A stretch of 64,000 bases of DNA, from positions 18,196 through 82,195 of the forward strand of contig NZ_KQ948666.1 of assembly GCF_001514145.1 (NCBI RefSeq), written 5' to 3'. This DNA comes from Streptomyces canus (GTDB taxonomy: Bacteria > Actinomycetota > Actinomycetes > Streptomycetales > Streptomycetaceae). The position numbers and the translations under genes were made by a program. A model generated the notes under the pieces. The model had not been told where the DNA came from and searched no databases. It worked only from the letters and a program-made list of their open reading frames with translations. Below, piece by piece: positions 49,323 through 57,730 of this stretch (positions are counted from its first letter, which is position 1; every line of letters begins with the position of its first letter).

Positions 49323-50108
49323 ATGGGCGGACTCCGTCTGTTCCACACCGACCTCGGTCCGGCCGGAGCACCGGCTTTGCTGCTGGTGCACGGCTGGGGC
49401 GGTGACGGCAGGGAGTGGTCCCCGCACGCGGAGACGCTGGCGGGCCGGTTCCGTCTCGTCGTACCGGATCTGCGGGGGCACGGCCGCTCACCGGTCCCGG
49501 CGGACGACAACACGCCGGTGGCCATGGCCGACGATCTCGCGGGTCTCGTCGAATCCCTGGACACCGGTCCGGTGGTCGCCGTCGGACACTCCATGGGCGG
49601 GCAGGTGGTCAACCTGCCGGCCGTCCGGCATCCCGCCCTCGTCCGGTCGGTGATCGCCCTCGATCCCGCACATGGCGCGCACGGCGCCGAGGTGGACGGG
49701 ATCCCGGCCAGGCTCGCCGCATACCGGGAATGGGGGGCCCGCGCGGCCGCCGAGTTCGTGGCCGGGGCGTTCGGTCCGGACGCACGGCGGGGCCTGCGCA
49801 CGGCCCACGTCCGCACCATGCTGGGCACGCCCGACCATGTCATCGCCCAGGCGTACGCCGGCATGTACACCGACCCGGGCGCGGTCGGTATCCGCCCGCA
49901 CAGCGAGGCCCACCTCCGGCTGCGCGGCCGGCCGGCGCTCACCGTATGGACGTCGGAGGAAGCGGCCGCATGGGAACGCGGCACACTGCACGCGCCCGGC
50001 TCCCGCGTGGAGCACTGGCCGGACTCCGGGCACTATCTGCACGAGGAGCACGTCCACCGCACGATCCGGCTGCTCCGCGACTGGGCGGAACGGGCGGCCG
50101 ACGGCTGA
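49323..50108 (+). CDS. Alpha/beta hydrolase
   Basis: A 261-residue hydrolase. LLLVHGWGGDGREWSPH is the oxyanion strand, LRGHGRS matches the second strand, VVAVGHSMGGQVVNL gives the GHSMGG nucleophile, and EHWPDSGHYLHEEH holds the C-terminal histidine. It resembles epoxide-hydrolase/esterase-like family proteins, with unknown substrate. A GGGAGGGAAG site is just before the ATG. It lies between the decayed sugar-binding remnants and the GH97 gene and may once have belonged to a glycan-use locus, but no direct link is seen. Confidence 0.83.
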   Translation: MGGLRLFHTDLGPAGAPALLLVHGWGGDGREWSPHAETLAGRFRLVVPDLRGHGRSPVPADDNTPVAMADDLAGLVESLDTGPVVAVGHSMGGQVVNLPAVRHPALVRSVIALDPAHGAHGAEVDGIPARLAAYREWGARAAAEFVAGAFGPDARRGLRTAHVRTMLGTPDHVIAQAYAGMYTDPGAVGIRPHSEAHLRLRGRPALTVWTSEEAAAWERGTLHAPGSRVEHWPDSGHYLHEEHVHRTIRLLRDWAERAADG

Positions 50109-50235
50109 GAATCCCGCACCGACGGTCAGTCGCCGCAGTGGGCCCTGGCGACCGCGTCGTTCCGCGTACCGTCCGCCGAGTCGACTTCCGGTACCCACGG
50201 GTTCGGCGGACAGCGCAACCGCCTCCGGTGCAGGG

Positions 50236-52221
50236 TCAGCTCGGCTTCAGGACGATCGCCTGGCCGCCCGCCGGGGCCATGGCCACGTTCAGAGTGCCCT
50301 CGGCGGTGACGGACCGGGTGCCGACCACGACCGGGGTCTGGTACGGGGCGGTCCCGGGGGTGCCGTCGGCGTACACGGTTGCCGTGTAGGTGCCGCCGCC
50401 CAGGAACGACAGGGGGATCGACAGGGTCCGGGAGGTCTCGTTGGTCATGGCCCCGAGGTACCAGGTGTCGCCGCTCCGGCGGGCCACCGCCACGTACTCG
50501 CCGATCGAACCGGCCAGGGTCCGGCTCTCGTCCCAGGTCGTGGGGACGGCGTTGAACCAGGGCAGTCCGGGCCAGTTCGCCGGGTTGGTGTACTTGGACG
50601 GCTTGTCGTACCAGAAGAGGAAGTTGAGGGGCTGGTAGTACACCGCTGCCATGGCCATCTGGTGGGCGTTGGTCGTCTTGTCCCGTGACTGGCCGTAGCA
50701 GATCGTGTAGTCCATCGGGCCGCCGATGTTGCGGGCGAAGGGCAGCGTCACGTTGTGCGTGGCGGTCGGGAACTGCTCGTTGCCCCGGACGCCTTCCAGG
50801 CTGATCCAGTTGGGGTAGGTGCGTTCGTAGCCGAACGGCCGGACGTCGTCGTGCATGTCGATCAGCAACTGGTATTTGGCGGCTGTCTTCGCCCAGTCGG
50901 TGATCTGGTCGGTCATCGTCCGCGTACCGTCGTTGATGAAGCCGAGCTTGATGCCCGCGACGCCCCAGCCCTTGTAGAGGCCGAACAGGGAGTCCGCGTC
51001 GGTCAGTGCGAGCCGGTTGACGTAGAGGAAGACGCCGATGCCCTTGCTCGTGGCGTACGAGATGACGGACGGGAGGTCGATGGCCGCTATCGGCCTGGTC
51101 GCGTCGGTGGTCGTGAACTCGGGGCCGTACCAGCCGGCGTCGTACTCGACGTACTCCAGGCCGCGGGCCACGGCGAAGTCGACGCCCGCCAGGCCCGCGG
51201 CGGTGCTGAGCTCGCAGCGGAAGACCTTGCCCGGCTTGATCCACGAGGTGTCGGCCAGGGCGCCGGGCGGGGCCAGGTTGAGGATCAGCTCGGCGTTGTC
51301 GACCAGCTCGGCATGGGTGGAACCGATTACTATCGCGCGCCACGGTGTGGCGAAGGGGGTCGTGACCGTGCTGGCCGGTTCGACCGGGCCGGTGCCACGG
51401 GCGGTGTGTTCCATCAGGAAGGCGGACAGGGTGCCGGGCTGCCCGTCGGTCGAACCGAGCATCAGGCGCGGGAAGCCGAGCCGGGCCGACTCGCAGACGC
51501 AGGCGATGAGCCCGTCCGCGAGGGTGGCGGTGAGCGGCAGGTCGGTGAGGGGGCCGTTGTCCGTGGTGGAGGTGCCGGTGACCGGGATGGAGCCCGGCGC
51601 CACCGGGAGGTAGGCGTCCTCGTCGCGGGCGCTGTAGACGGTGGTGTCGTCGGGGAAGGCGAACGTGGTCAGTTCGCTCGCGACGGTGGCGGTGCCTTCG
51701 TCGAGCAGGAGGTAGCGCAGCGCGACACCGGTCCGGTAGGCGCGGATCTGGACGCCGAAGCGGGCCCCCGAGGCGGTGTCCCGCAGGTTCCACCGCTGCT
51801 CCTGATAGTGGTCGGTGATGGTGGCATTGCGGCCGTACACCGGGTTCCAGGTGGTGCGGGCGGTCCCGTGCTGGTTGCGGGTCACGGTCACGTCGCTGCC
51901 GAAAACGGTTCCGTCGCTCAGTTCGAGGCCCAGGACGGACGTGTCGACGACCGTCCTGCCTTGGTGGTGGACGGACCACCGGAGCGCTCCGTCCACCACC
52001 GACATCGTGATGGCGTTGCCGCCCATCCGCGCGGTCGCGCAGTCCGACTGCCCTGCGTCGGCCGCTCCTTCGGCCGCGTGGACCGGCTGCGCGGTGCCGG
52101 CCCCCGCCGCGGCCAGACCGACGGTGACGGCCGTGCCCTTGAGGACACCCCGGCGCGACAGCGCCCCCGGGCTGCCGGCTCTGTCCCGCGGGGGCTCTTC
52201 CCGGTCCTCTGTGGTTCTCAT
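50236..52221 (-). CDS. Secreted glycoside hydrolase family 97 protein
   Basis: A 661-residue secreted enzyme. The Tat signal peptide is LSRRGVLKGTAVTVGLAAAG with the twin arginines, ending near VHA. An N-terminal beta-sandwich (about 60-280), the catalytic (beta/alpha)8 barrel (about 290-560: EYVEYDAGWYG, AGIKLGFINDG, IDMHDDVRPFGYERTYPN, EGVRGNE) and a C-terminal beta domain form the GH97 plan. The place where retaining members carry a nucleophile Asp reads IKLGF, which hints at the inverting type, though this needs alignment. GH97 enzymes cleave alpha-gluco- or alpha-galactosides. A LacI operator is upstream (52245-52256). Confidence 0.85.
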   Translation of the reverse strand: MRTTEDREEPPRDRAGSPGALSRRGVLKGTAVTVGLAAAGAGTAQPVHAAEGAADAGQSDCATARMGGNAITMSVVDGALRWSVHHQGRTVVDTSVLGLELSDGTVFGSDVTVTRNQHGTARTTWNPVYGRNATITDHYQEQRWNLRDTASGARFGVQIRAYRTGVALRYLLLDEGTATVASELTTFAFPDDTTVYSARDEDAYLPVAPGSIPVTGTSTTDNGPLTDLPLTATLADGLIACVCESARLGFPRLMLGSTDGQPGTLSAFLMEHTARGTGPVEPASTVTTPFATPWRAIVIGSTHAELVDNAELILNLAPPGALADTSWIKPGKVFRCELSTAAGLAGVDFAVARGLEYVEYDAGWYGPEFTTTDATRPIAAIDLPSVISYATSKGIGVFLYVNRLALTDADSLFGLYKGWGVAGIKLGFINDGTRTMTDQITDWAKTAAKYQLLIDMHDDVRPFGYERTYPNWISLEGVRGNEQFPTATHNVTLPFARNIGGPMDYTICYGQSRDKTTNAHQMAMAAVYYQPLNFLFWYDKPSKYTNPANWPGLPWFNAVPTTWDESRTLAGSIGEYVAVARRSGDTWYLGAMTNETSRTLSIPLSFLGGGTYTATVYADGTPGTAPYQTPVVVGTRSVTAEGTLNVAMAPAGGQAIVLKPS

Positions 52222-52244
52222 GGTGAGCGAGGCCTCTCCGTCGA

Positions 52245-52256
52245 GTAAACGTTTTC
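52245..52256. promoter_or_regulatory. LacI-type operator upstream of the GH97 gene
   Basis: GTAAACGTTTTC matches the GTAAGCGTTTAC site before lacI in ten of twelve bases, with the same central CG. It is 24 bases before the GH97 start, where it would block transcription. Confidence 0.6.
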
Positions 52257-52307
52257 TACTGGAGAACGTTGTACGTCGCCGGGGGAGTTGGGTCAAGACC
52301 TGCGGAA

Positions 52308-52336
52308 GGCCCAGGCGCTGTGGATCCGCCTGGGCC
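52308..52336 (-). terminator. Terminator hairpin after the methyltransferase gene
   Basis: GGCCCAGGCG (52308-52317) and CGCCTGGGCC (52327-52336) pair perfectly over ten bases with a nine-base loop. It lies between the stop of the methyltransferase gene (52394) and the start of GH97, both leftward, so GH97 should have its own promoter. Confidence 0.7.
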
Positions 52337-52393
52337 CCGGGGCGGGTCGGCGACGATGCGCAGCCTTCCGCCGGCACGACACGCCTTGGTTCT

Positions 52394-53098
52394 CTAGATC
52401 TTCCGCATGCGGACGGCGACGAAGAACGGCGTCTGAAGAGTCTTGAGGTAGCGGACCTCGTCGACCTGGCGGGCGGCCTCAGTGGCCCGCGGCTCCACGA
52501 AGCGCTCCAACGCGAAGCCGGTGTCAAGGAGTTCGCCCAGGAAGGTCTGCATCGTCATACGGCGGTGGGAGTTCGTGGTGCCGCTGTCCCCGAAACGTGT
52601 CTCGACACGGTCCTCGTCGAAGTAGGAGCCGCCGTGCCAGACCCAGTCGGCGGTCGGGTGGACCGTGGAGACCAGCAGGATCCCGCCGGGACGCAGCACG
52701 CGGTGCAGTTCGGCGAGCAGTTGCCGGCGGGCCTCCAGATGATGATGCACCAGGGCCATGACCACCAGGTCGAACGAGTCGTCCGGCAGGAAGTCGAGTG
52801 GTTCCTCCAGGTCGTGGTGGTGCAGGGTGACGGAGTCGTCGTCGCCGATACGGTCGCGGGCATGGCGCAGCAGCGTCGCGCTGCCCTCGACGCCGACCAC
52901 CTCGGCCGCGCCGCGCGCCCGCAGTTCCGTGACGTAGTGCCCGGCGCCGCAGCCGATGTCCAGGACCCGCAGCCCGGTGACGTCACCGGCCAGGGCGAAC
53001 ATGGCGGGCCGGTCGGTGTGGGCGTTGTAGGGGCCGTCGGTCGCGTTGTCGGCGAAGTAGTCGCCGAGGTTCCCCTCGTAAGCGGTGTTGATGCGCAT
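52394..53098 (-). CDS. Class I SAM-dependent methyltransferase
   Basis: A 234-residue methyltransferase. LRVLDIGCGAGHYVTEL is motif I, VVGVEGSATLL motif II, FDLVVMALVHHHLE motif IV and LHRVLRPGGILLVSTVHP the post-motif strand. The C-terminal cap (about 160-230) sets substrate choice and is not diagnostic. It resembles small-molecule or quinone methyltransferases of the Methyltransf_11 type. ATG 53098 is used (a GTG one codon earlier is open). It may be co-transcribed with the membrane protein gene upstream, whose stop is 20 bases away. Confidence 0.82.
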   Translation of the reverse strand: MRINTAYEGNLGDYFADNATDGPYNAHTDRPAMFALAGDVTGLRVLDIGCGAGHYVTELRARGAAEVVGVEGSATLLRHARDRIGDDDSVTLHHHDLEEPLDFLPDDSFDLVVMALVHHHLEARRQLLAELHRVLRPGGILLVSTVHPTADWVWHGGSYFDEDRVETRFGDSGTTNSHRRMTMQTFLGELLDTGFALERFVEPRATEAARQVDEVRYLKTLQTPFFVAVRMRKI

Positions 53099-53118
53099 CA
53101 CCGCATGCTGTCAGGGAT

Positions 53119-54249
53119 TCAAGCAGGGACAACAGACGACGGCAGGGGCTCGCGGTCCCCGGCCAGCCGCAGTGTCACGAAGGCCGCCAGTCCTGCCGTG
53201 ACGCCGAAGGTGAGGGCGGCGGGGACGCCTGAGCCGAGAGCGGAGAACAGGTGCACGGGACCCCACACGGCGGCGGTGTCGTCGATCGCCATGTGCAGGA
53301 CCTGGCTCGCGAACAGTCCCAGCACGGTCGCGCAGACCGTGCCCATCGCCATCGCCGGCACGGTGGTCCTGGTGAGCAGGCCGGGCAGCAGACGCAGTGA
53401 CCACCACACCACGGCCAGCAGGAGCCCGTCGGCGGCCCGGTACAGCAGCCAGTGTCCGAGGGGCGCGGTCGACGGCCCCGCCCAGGCACCGAGCAGCAGC
53501 CACTGACGCAGCAGGTCACCGGGCTCGGACAGCAGGCCCGCGCCACTGAACGTGGTCTGTATCCAGGCCGCCGCCGACTGGTACGACAGGACCACCAGGG
53601 ACAGTGCGACCACGGCGGTTCCGGCGCTCGCCGCCAGTCGGGCGGGGCGCGCCGGCACATCGCGCCGGGGCAGTGGTTCCGCGCCCTTGGCGCAGACACG
53701 CGCCACGAGCACCGTGATCAGGGCGGTCAACAGCCCCGCGAACACCGGGACCGGTCCGCTCGAGGCGATCACCCCCGCCAGCTGCGTCAGGACCCGGAAG
53801 CTGCTGTGCGGCCGGGACGCGATCAGCCAGGGCGCGGAGACCGTCACGGCCAAGGTCGCGGACACCGGTGCCCAGGCCCACAGGGTGAGCAACGTGGCCG
53901 GGGTACGGCCCCGCGTCGGCGGGATCCTGCGGAGCAGGAGCAACGTGCCGGCCAGGAAGAAAGCGAAGACGGTCACGAATCTGATCTGCATCGCGGTGCT
54001 GTACAGAGCGGTATACCGGGTGTCTCCGCCCGTGCCCGCGTCCGCGGATCCGTCGGAGGGCAGGGCCACCGAGGAGTCGTACGACCAGGGCATGAGCCAG
54101 CGCCGGAGTTCGTTCACGGAGTCCACGTCGAACACGCTGGTGCTGCCACGCAGTTGCAGTGCCTCCGCGCTCGCCCCCGCCCACCACAGCAACAGCGTGA
54201 ACAGCAGGCCCCCGACCAGGGCCGGTATGACCGCGCGCCGGTATGTCAT
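53119..54249 (-). CDS. Polytopic membrane protein of unknown function
   Basis: A 376-residue protein with about eight to nine predicted membrane helices. The first lies at residues 5-25 (AVIPALVGGLLFTLLLWWAG), followed by an outside loop with a low-complexity Asp/Gly stretch (SDGSADAGTGGDTRYTALY) and then helices separated by short basic loops (RRIPPTRGR). No catalytic motif or family is recognised; permease-like packing is possible. GGGGGAAG lies six bases before the ATG at 54249. It lies just upstream of the methyltransferase gene in the same direction. Confidence 0.75.
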   Translation of the reverse strand: MTYRRAVIPALVGGLLFTLLLWWAGASAEALQLRGSTSVFDVDSVNELRRWLMPWSYDSSVALPSDGSADAGTGGDTRYTALYSTAMQIRFVTVFAFFLAGTLLLLRRIPPTRGRTPATLLTLWAWAPVSATLAVTVSAPWLIASRPHSSFRVLTQLAGVIASSGPVPVFAGLLTALITVLVARVCAKGAEPLPRRDVPARPARLAASAGTAVVALSLVVLSYQSAAAWIQTTFSGAGLLSEPGDLLRQWLLLGAWAGPSTAPLGHWLLYRAADGLLLAVVWWSLRLLPGLLTRTTVPAMAMGTVCATVLGLFASQVLHMAIDDTAAVWGPVHLFSALGSGVPAALTFGVTAGLAAFVTLRLAGDREPLPSSVVPA

Positions 54250-54439
54250 GTTGCTTCCCCCGCCTCGCCCCTGTGTCCGTGGGTGTCTCGAACAGAGGAA
54301 GAGTAGGGGCAGGTGATCGCGCGTGAACGGGCGGGGTGATCCGCTTCCAACTGATCCTTTTCGAGCGTGCGTGACTCCCGGAGCCGATCCACCGCCGATA
54401 CTGTCGACGTCGCCTGAACCAACGACCAAGGCAGAGAAG

Positions 54440-54853
54440 TTGACCTCGCAGACCCACCCCGTCGACCACGAACTCGTCCAGGCCGCGGCGCATGTCGCTC
54501 GCACACGGTGCCGAGGCGACAACCACACCATGGCGGCCGCGGCCCGTGCCCGCGACGGGCGGATCATCACCGCCGTGAACGCGTACCACTTCACGGGAGG
54601 CCCCTGCGCCGAACTGGTCCTCCTCGGCGCGGCGGCCGCCCAGGGCGCCTACGAACTGGAGACGATCGTCGCCGTGGGCGACCGCGACCGAGGGGTCGTT
54701 CCGCCGTGCGGCCGGTGCCGGCAGGTCCTCCTCGACTACTTCCCCGACCTCGAGGTCATCGTCGGCGAAGGCACCCGGACCCGGACCGTGCGCATCACCG
54801 ACCTGCTGCCCGAGAGCTACGTCTGGGCCGACCACCAGCTCGACGCCGAGTGA
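54440..54853 (+). CDS. Cytidine-deaminase-like enzyme
   Basis: A 137-residue zinc-dependent deaminase. AVNAYHFTGGPCAELVLLGAAAA contains the CAE zinc/catalytic motif, and VPPCGRCRQVLLDYFPDLEV the PCxxC zinc pair. This is the homotetrameric cytidine deaminase / blasticidin-S deaminase group, so cytidine, deoxycytidine or a nucleoside drug may be the substrate. The start is uncertain: TTG 54440 is used because homology begins there and AGAGAAG precedes it. An in-frame ATG at 54323 lies 39 codons earlier and gives a non-conserved extension. Confidence 0.82.
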   Translation: MTSQTHPVDHELVQAAAHVARTRCRGDNHTMAAAARARDGRIITAVNAYHFTGGPCAELVLLGAAAAQGAYELETIVAVGDRDRGVVPPCGRCRQVLLDYFPDLEVIVGEGTRTRTVRITDLLPESYVWADHQLDAE

Positions 54854-54924
54854 CACCGACCACTGACGACGGTCGCGACGGACGCGTGGCATGGTCATCA
54901 GCGCAGTGGACAGCAGCCTCGTAA

Positions 54925-54945
54925 GCCGGCGCCGGAGGCGCCGGC
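54925..54945 (+). terminator. Terminator hairpin after the deaminase gene
   Basis: GCCGGCGCC (54925-54933) pairs with GGCGCCGGC (54937-54945) around loop GGA. It lies 72 bases after the deaminase stop and 26 bases before the aldo/keto reductase start. Confidence 0.6.
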
Positions 54946-54970
54946 CCACCCGACACAAGGAGCGACAACC

Positions 54971-55969
54971 ATGCGGTACCGCACACTCGGCAGTTCGGAC
55001 CTGAACGTCTCGGAGATCTCGCTCGGGTCCTGGCTCACCTACTCCGGCGGCGTCGAGGCGGACGCGACCCGTGCCTGCACCGAGGCGGCCTTTGACGCGG
55101 GCATCAACTTCTTCGACACCGCCAACGCCTACGGGCGAGGAGCCGCCGAGACGGCCTGGGGCGAGATCCTGTCCGCCCACCCCCGTGACTCCTACATCCT
55201 GGCCACCAAGGTCTATTTCCCGATGTCGGACGACCCTGCCGACCGTGGACTGTCCCCCGCCCACATCGCCCAGCAGATCGACGCCTCCCTCACCCGCCTC
55301 AGGACCGACCATGTCGACCTGTACCAGGCCCACCGTTTCGACTTCAGTGTGCCGATCGAGGACACCGTCGAGGCGTTCCAGAAGGTCGTCGAGCAGGGCA
55401 AGGCCCGCTACATCGGCTTCAGCGAGTGGACCCCCGAACAGATCCGGGCCGCGATCGACGTCGCCGGCCCCGATCTGTTCGTCTCCTCCCAGCCGCAGTA
55501 CTCCATGCTCTGGCAGGCACCCGAGGCCGAGGTGTTCGGCCTGTGCGCCGCCAACGGCATCTCCCAGATCGTCTGGTCTCCGCTGGCGCAGGGGGTACTG
55601 ACCGGCAAGTACAAGCCCGGACAACCCGTCCCCGAGGGAAGCCGGTTCGCCTCCGCGGACATGGCGGTCTCCCAGGACCTGGTCTACAGCGACGCCATTC
55701 TCGAAGCGGTCCAACGCCTCGTCCCGATCGCGGAGGAGGCCGGGATGAGCATGGCCACCCTGGCGCTCGCGTGGGTCCTGCGCCGCGGCGAGGTCGCCTC
55801 CGCGATCACCGGCGCCTCCCGCCCCGACCAGGTCCACGCCAACGCCGCCGCCTCCGGCGTGGAGCTGTCCGACGACCTGCTGACCGCCGTCGACCAGGCC
55901 CTCGGCGACGTCCCCGTCACCGAACCCACCCTCGCCCCCGGCGCCGAGGCCGGCATCAAGCACCGCTGA
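54971..55969 (+). CDS. Aldo/keto reductase (YghZ/KvBeta-like)
   Basis: A 332-residue NADPH-dependent oxidoreductase with an (alpha/beta)8 barrel. FFDTANAYGRGAAE supplies the catalytic D and Y, ILATKVYFPMS the lysine and LYQAHRFDFSVPIEDTVEAF the histidine. IVWSPLAQGVLTGKY and the late ASAITGASRPDQVHANAAA hold the phosphate-binding part. It resembles AKR13/AKR14 type enzymes, which reduce aldehydes. AAGGAG lies nine bases before the ATG at 54971. A strong hairpin follows its stop. Confidence 0.9.
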   Translation: MRYRTLGSSDLNVSEISLGSWLTYSGGVEADATRACTEAAFDAGINFFDTANAYGRGAAETAWGEILSAHPRDSYILATKVYFPMSDDPADRGLSPAHIAQQIDASLTRLRTDHVDLYQAHRFDFSVPIEDTVEAFQKVVEQGKARYIGFSEWTPEQIRAAIDVAGPDLFVSSQPQYSMLWQAPEAEVFGLCAANGISQIVWSPLAQGVLTGKYKPGQPVPEGSRFASADMAVSQDLVYSDAILEAVQRLVPIAEEAGMSMATLALAWVLRRGEVASAITGASRPDQVHANAAASGVELSDDLLTAVDQALGDVPVTEPTLAPGAEAGIKHR

Positions 55970-55977
55970 ACTCGTAC

Positions 55978-55998
55978 GGCCGACCACCCTGGTCGGCC
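55978..55998 (+). terminator. Terminator hairpin of the aldo/keto reductase gene
   Basis: GGCCGACCA (55978-55986) pairs with TGGTCGGCC (55990-55998) around loop CCC, nine bases after the stop codon. The stretch from here to 56229 shows no gene. Confidence 0.7.
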
Positions 55999-56229
55999 CG
56001 ACCGGCACCCTGCCCGCCCTCACCCTCGCGGCCGGCCCCCGGGTTCGGTCTCGTGGATGCGACGCAGCAGCTTCCCGCAGCTCAGCAGGACCTGCCAGGC
56101 GGCTCCCGGAACGCGACGGCCTGTGCGGTCCGCGTGCAGCCCGCCACCACGGCACCGGCCGCGGCGTCGATGACGCCGGGCCGGCTGATGTGGCCGCCGC
56201 GGGCCGGCGCGCCCGCGGGGAGCGTGTGT

Positions 56230-56607
56230 TCAGCAGCTGCTGGTCCAGGTGTGCGAGTCCCCCCGGTCGTTGGCCGCTGCGTTGTACGGCACCTCCTGCC
56301 CCGGGCTCAGGCAGATGGTGACGCCGCCGCCCTGCCAGGCACTGGCGTACACCTTTACGTGGTCCTTGATGCCCGGGCCCGAGATGCCGTGGTTGGCCCA
56401 CGAGCTGTCCTCGTCCGCGATGTTGCTCTCCCACCAGCCGTCGTCGCCTGTCCAACCCACCGACAGCCCACCGTAGTTGGCGTCGGTGTAGGCGCAGAAG
56501 CTCCCCTGGGCGCAGGGTGCGGCGGCCTGGGCCGTACCCGGTACGACGGCCAGGGCGGTGCCGGCGGCGAGGAACAGTCCGGCCGCGGTGATGAAGGTCT
56601 TGCGCAT
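56230..56607 (-). CDS. Secreted peptidase inhibitor I36 family protein
   Basis: A 125-residue secreted protein. The signal peptide is MRKTFITAAGLFLAAGTALAV ending near AQAAAP. The mature part reads CAQGSFCAYTDANYGG, then the WTGDDGWWES run, and ends with HTWTSSC. The Cys and Trp/Gly pattern is that of the SMPI-like I36 family of metalloprotease inhibitors (beta/gamma-crystallin fold). It probably inhibits extracellular metalloproteases. It is 45 bases after the lipoprotein gene in the same direction, so co-expression is likely. Confidence 0.83.
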   Translation of the reverse strand: MRKTFITAAGLFLAAGTALAVVPGTAQAAAPCAQGSFCAYTDANYGGLSVGWTGDDGWWESNIADEDSSWANHGISGPGIKDHVKVYASAWQGGGVTICLSPGQEVPYNAAANDRGDSHTWTSSC

Positions 56608-56652
56608 GATGTCGATCCCTTCGATGTGGTGGTGAGGTGACAGGAATGAGCC

Positions 56653-57531
56653 TCAGAGGCCGTGCCGCACGGCATACCGCAGCCCGTGGTCCCGCAGCTG
56701 CCGGTGCTCGGCGATCACGTCGGCGTACTCGGTGCGCAGCTCGGCGGCGTGCCGCTTCTCCAGCCGGGCACCGGTCCGGGCGAGGTCCGTGCGCCGCACG
56801 CACCGCGCCTCGGTCACGGCGAACCGCTGTTGCAGAGCGGTCGCTTCCCGCGGAGCGAGGTCACGGGCCCGGCGCTGCCACGCACTGCGCAGCTCCCCGG
56901 GGCTGTCGGCCTGCTGTACGGGGGCGACACAGCGCGACCAGCGCGCGAGCGCGGCCCGGTAGACCGGGTCCTGAGTCACCCGGCGGTGAGCGGCGGCACC
57001 GAGGTTGTTGACCGCTACCTCGGTGCGGAACCAGCGGCCCAGGTCGCCGTACAGAACCCGCTTCGCCTCGGCGAGACAACCGTCGCTGTTGGCCTGGACG
57101 ACCAGTCCGGTGGCCGTGCGGGTGGACAGCTCGCGGCGCCCGGTGCCGAACAGGGCGTCGGACAGGCGTTGTTGCTCCTTGGAAGCGCTGACCCCCTGCT
57201 CCCGCGAGCCGTGCTCCACCGGGATGCCGAACCCGTGCCGGGCCGCCCAGCCAGGATCGTCGATCCCGTACGGGAACTCCCGCTGCGGTGCGACTCCCCG
57301 CCCCTGCCCGTCGCCGCCGTCGGAACGCACCGATATCCGACGCTCCGTCAGACACCTCCTTGCAAGGGTGGATTCGGCGCTCTTCAGCAGATCGTCCTGG
57401 GCGCGGACGGACCGCGGCACGGAACCCGGGCCGCCCCCGTCGCCGCCGTCCGCGCAACCGCCCGCCAAGGTGGTCACACACACGGACAGCGCCACTGCGG
57501 AGACAAACCTCGAAGCCCGCACCGCGGACAC
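56653..57531 (-). CDS. Lipoprotein of unknown function
   Basis: A 292-residue lipoprotein. The signal peptide ends in the lipobox LAGGC (about residue 26), followed by a Gly/Asp-rich spacer. The rest is helical and basic, with TGLVVQANSDGCLAEAKRVLYG, VNNLGAAAHRRVTQDPVYRAALARWSRCV and an end ADVIAEHRQLRDHGLRYAV. Paired cysteines (CLTERR, DGCLAE, SRCV, ARCVR) suggest disulfides outside the cell. No family is recognised. GTG 57531 is used because AAAGGA precedes it. The I36 inhibitor gene follows. Confidence 0.75.
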   Translation of the reverse strand: MSAVRASRFVSAVALSVCVTTLAGGCADGGDGGGPGSVPRSVRAQDDLLKSAESTLARRCLTERRISVRSDGGDGQGRGVAPQREFPYGIDDPGWAARHGFGIPVEHGSREQGVSASKEQQRLSDALFGTGRRELSTRTATGLVVQANSDGCLAEAKRVLYGDLGRWFRTEVAVNNLGAAAHRRVTQDPVYRAALARWSRCVAPVQQADSPGELRSAWQRRARDLAPREATALQQRFAVTEARCVRRTDLARTGARLEKRHAAELRTEYADVIAEHRQLRDHGLRYAVRHGL

Positions 57532-57730
57532 CCCCGTCCTTTGCCCGGCCGTACCCCAGCGGGCTCGGCCGTTTCCGACTCCTCGTCGGCTCGCCATCCA
57601 GTACAGGGGAGCGCGGGACGGCTGTGATCCTCGGAAGTCATAGGGCGGGTCTGGCGGGCGTCGCGTGATTGACGCCCCCGCGCCCCCTGCCTACCGTCGC
57701 CCCAACACATCTGAACAGGCAGGTTCGACG

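Noticed and set aside
55999..56229. Possible gene remnant after the aldo/keto reductase terminator
   Set aside because: The translations contain no recognisable family pattern in any frame, so it is treated as plain intergenic sequence.
53516..56803. A minus-strand open frame of over 1000 codons across the membrane protein, deaminase and aldo/keto reductase genes
   Set aside because: It crosses several recognised genes on both strands and has no protein features of its own.
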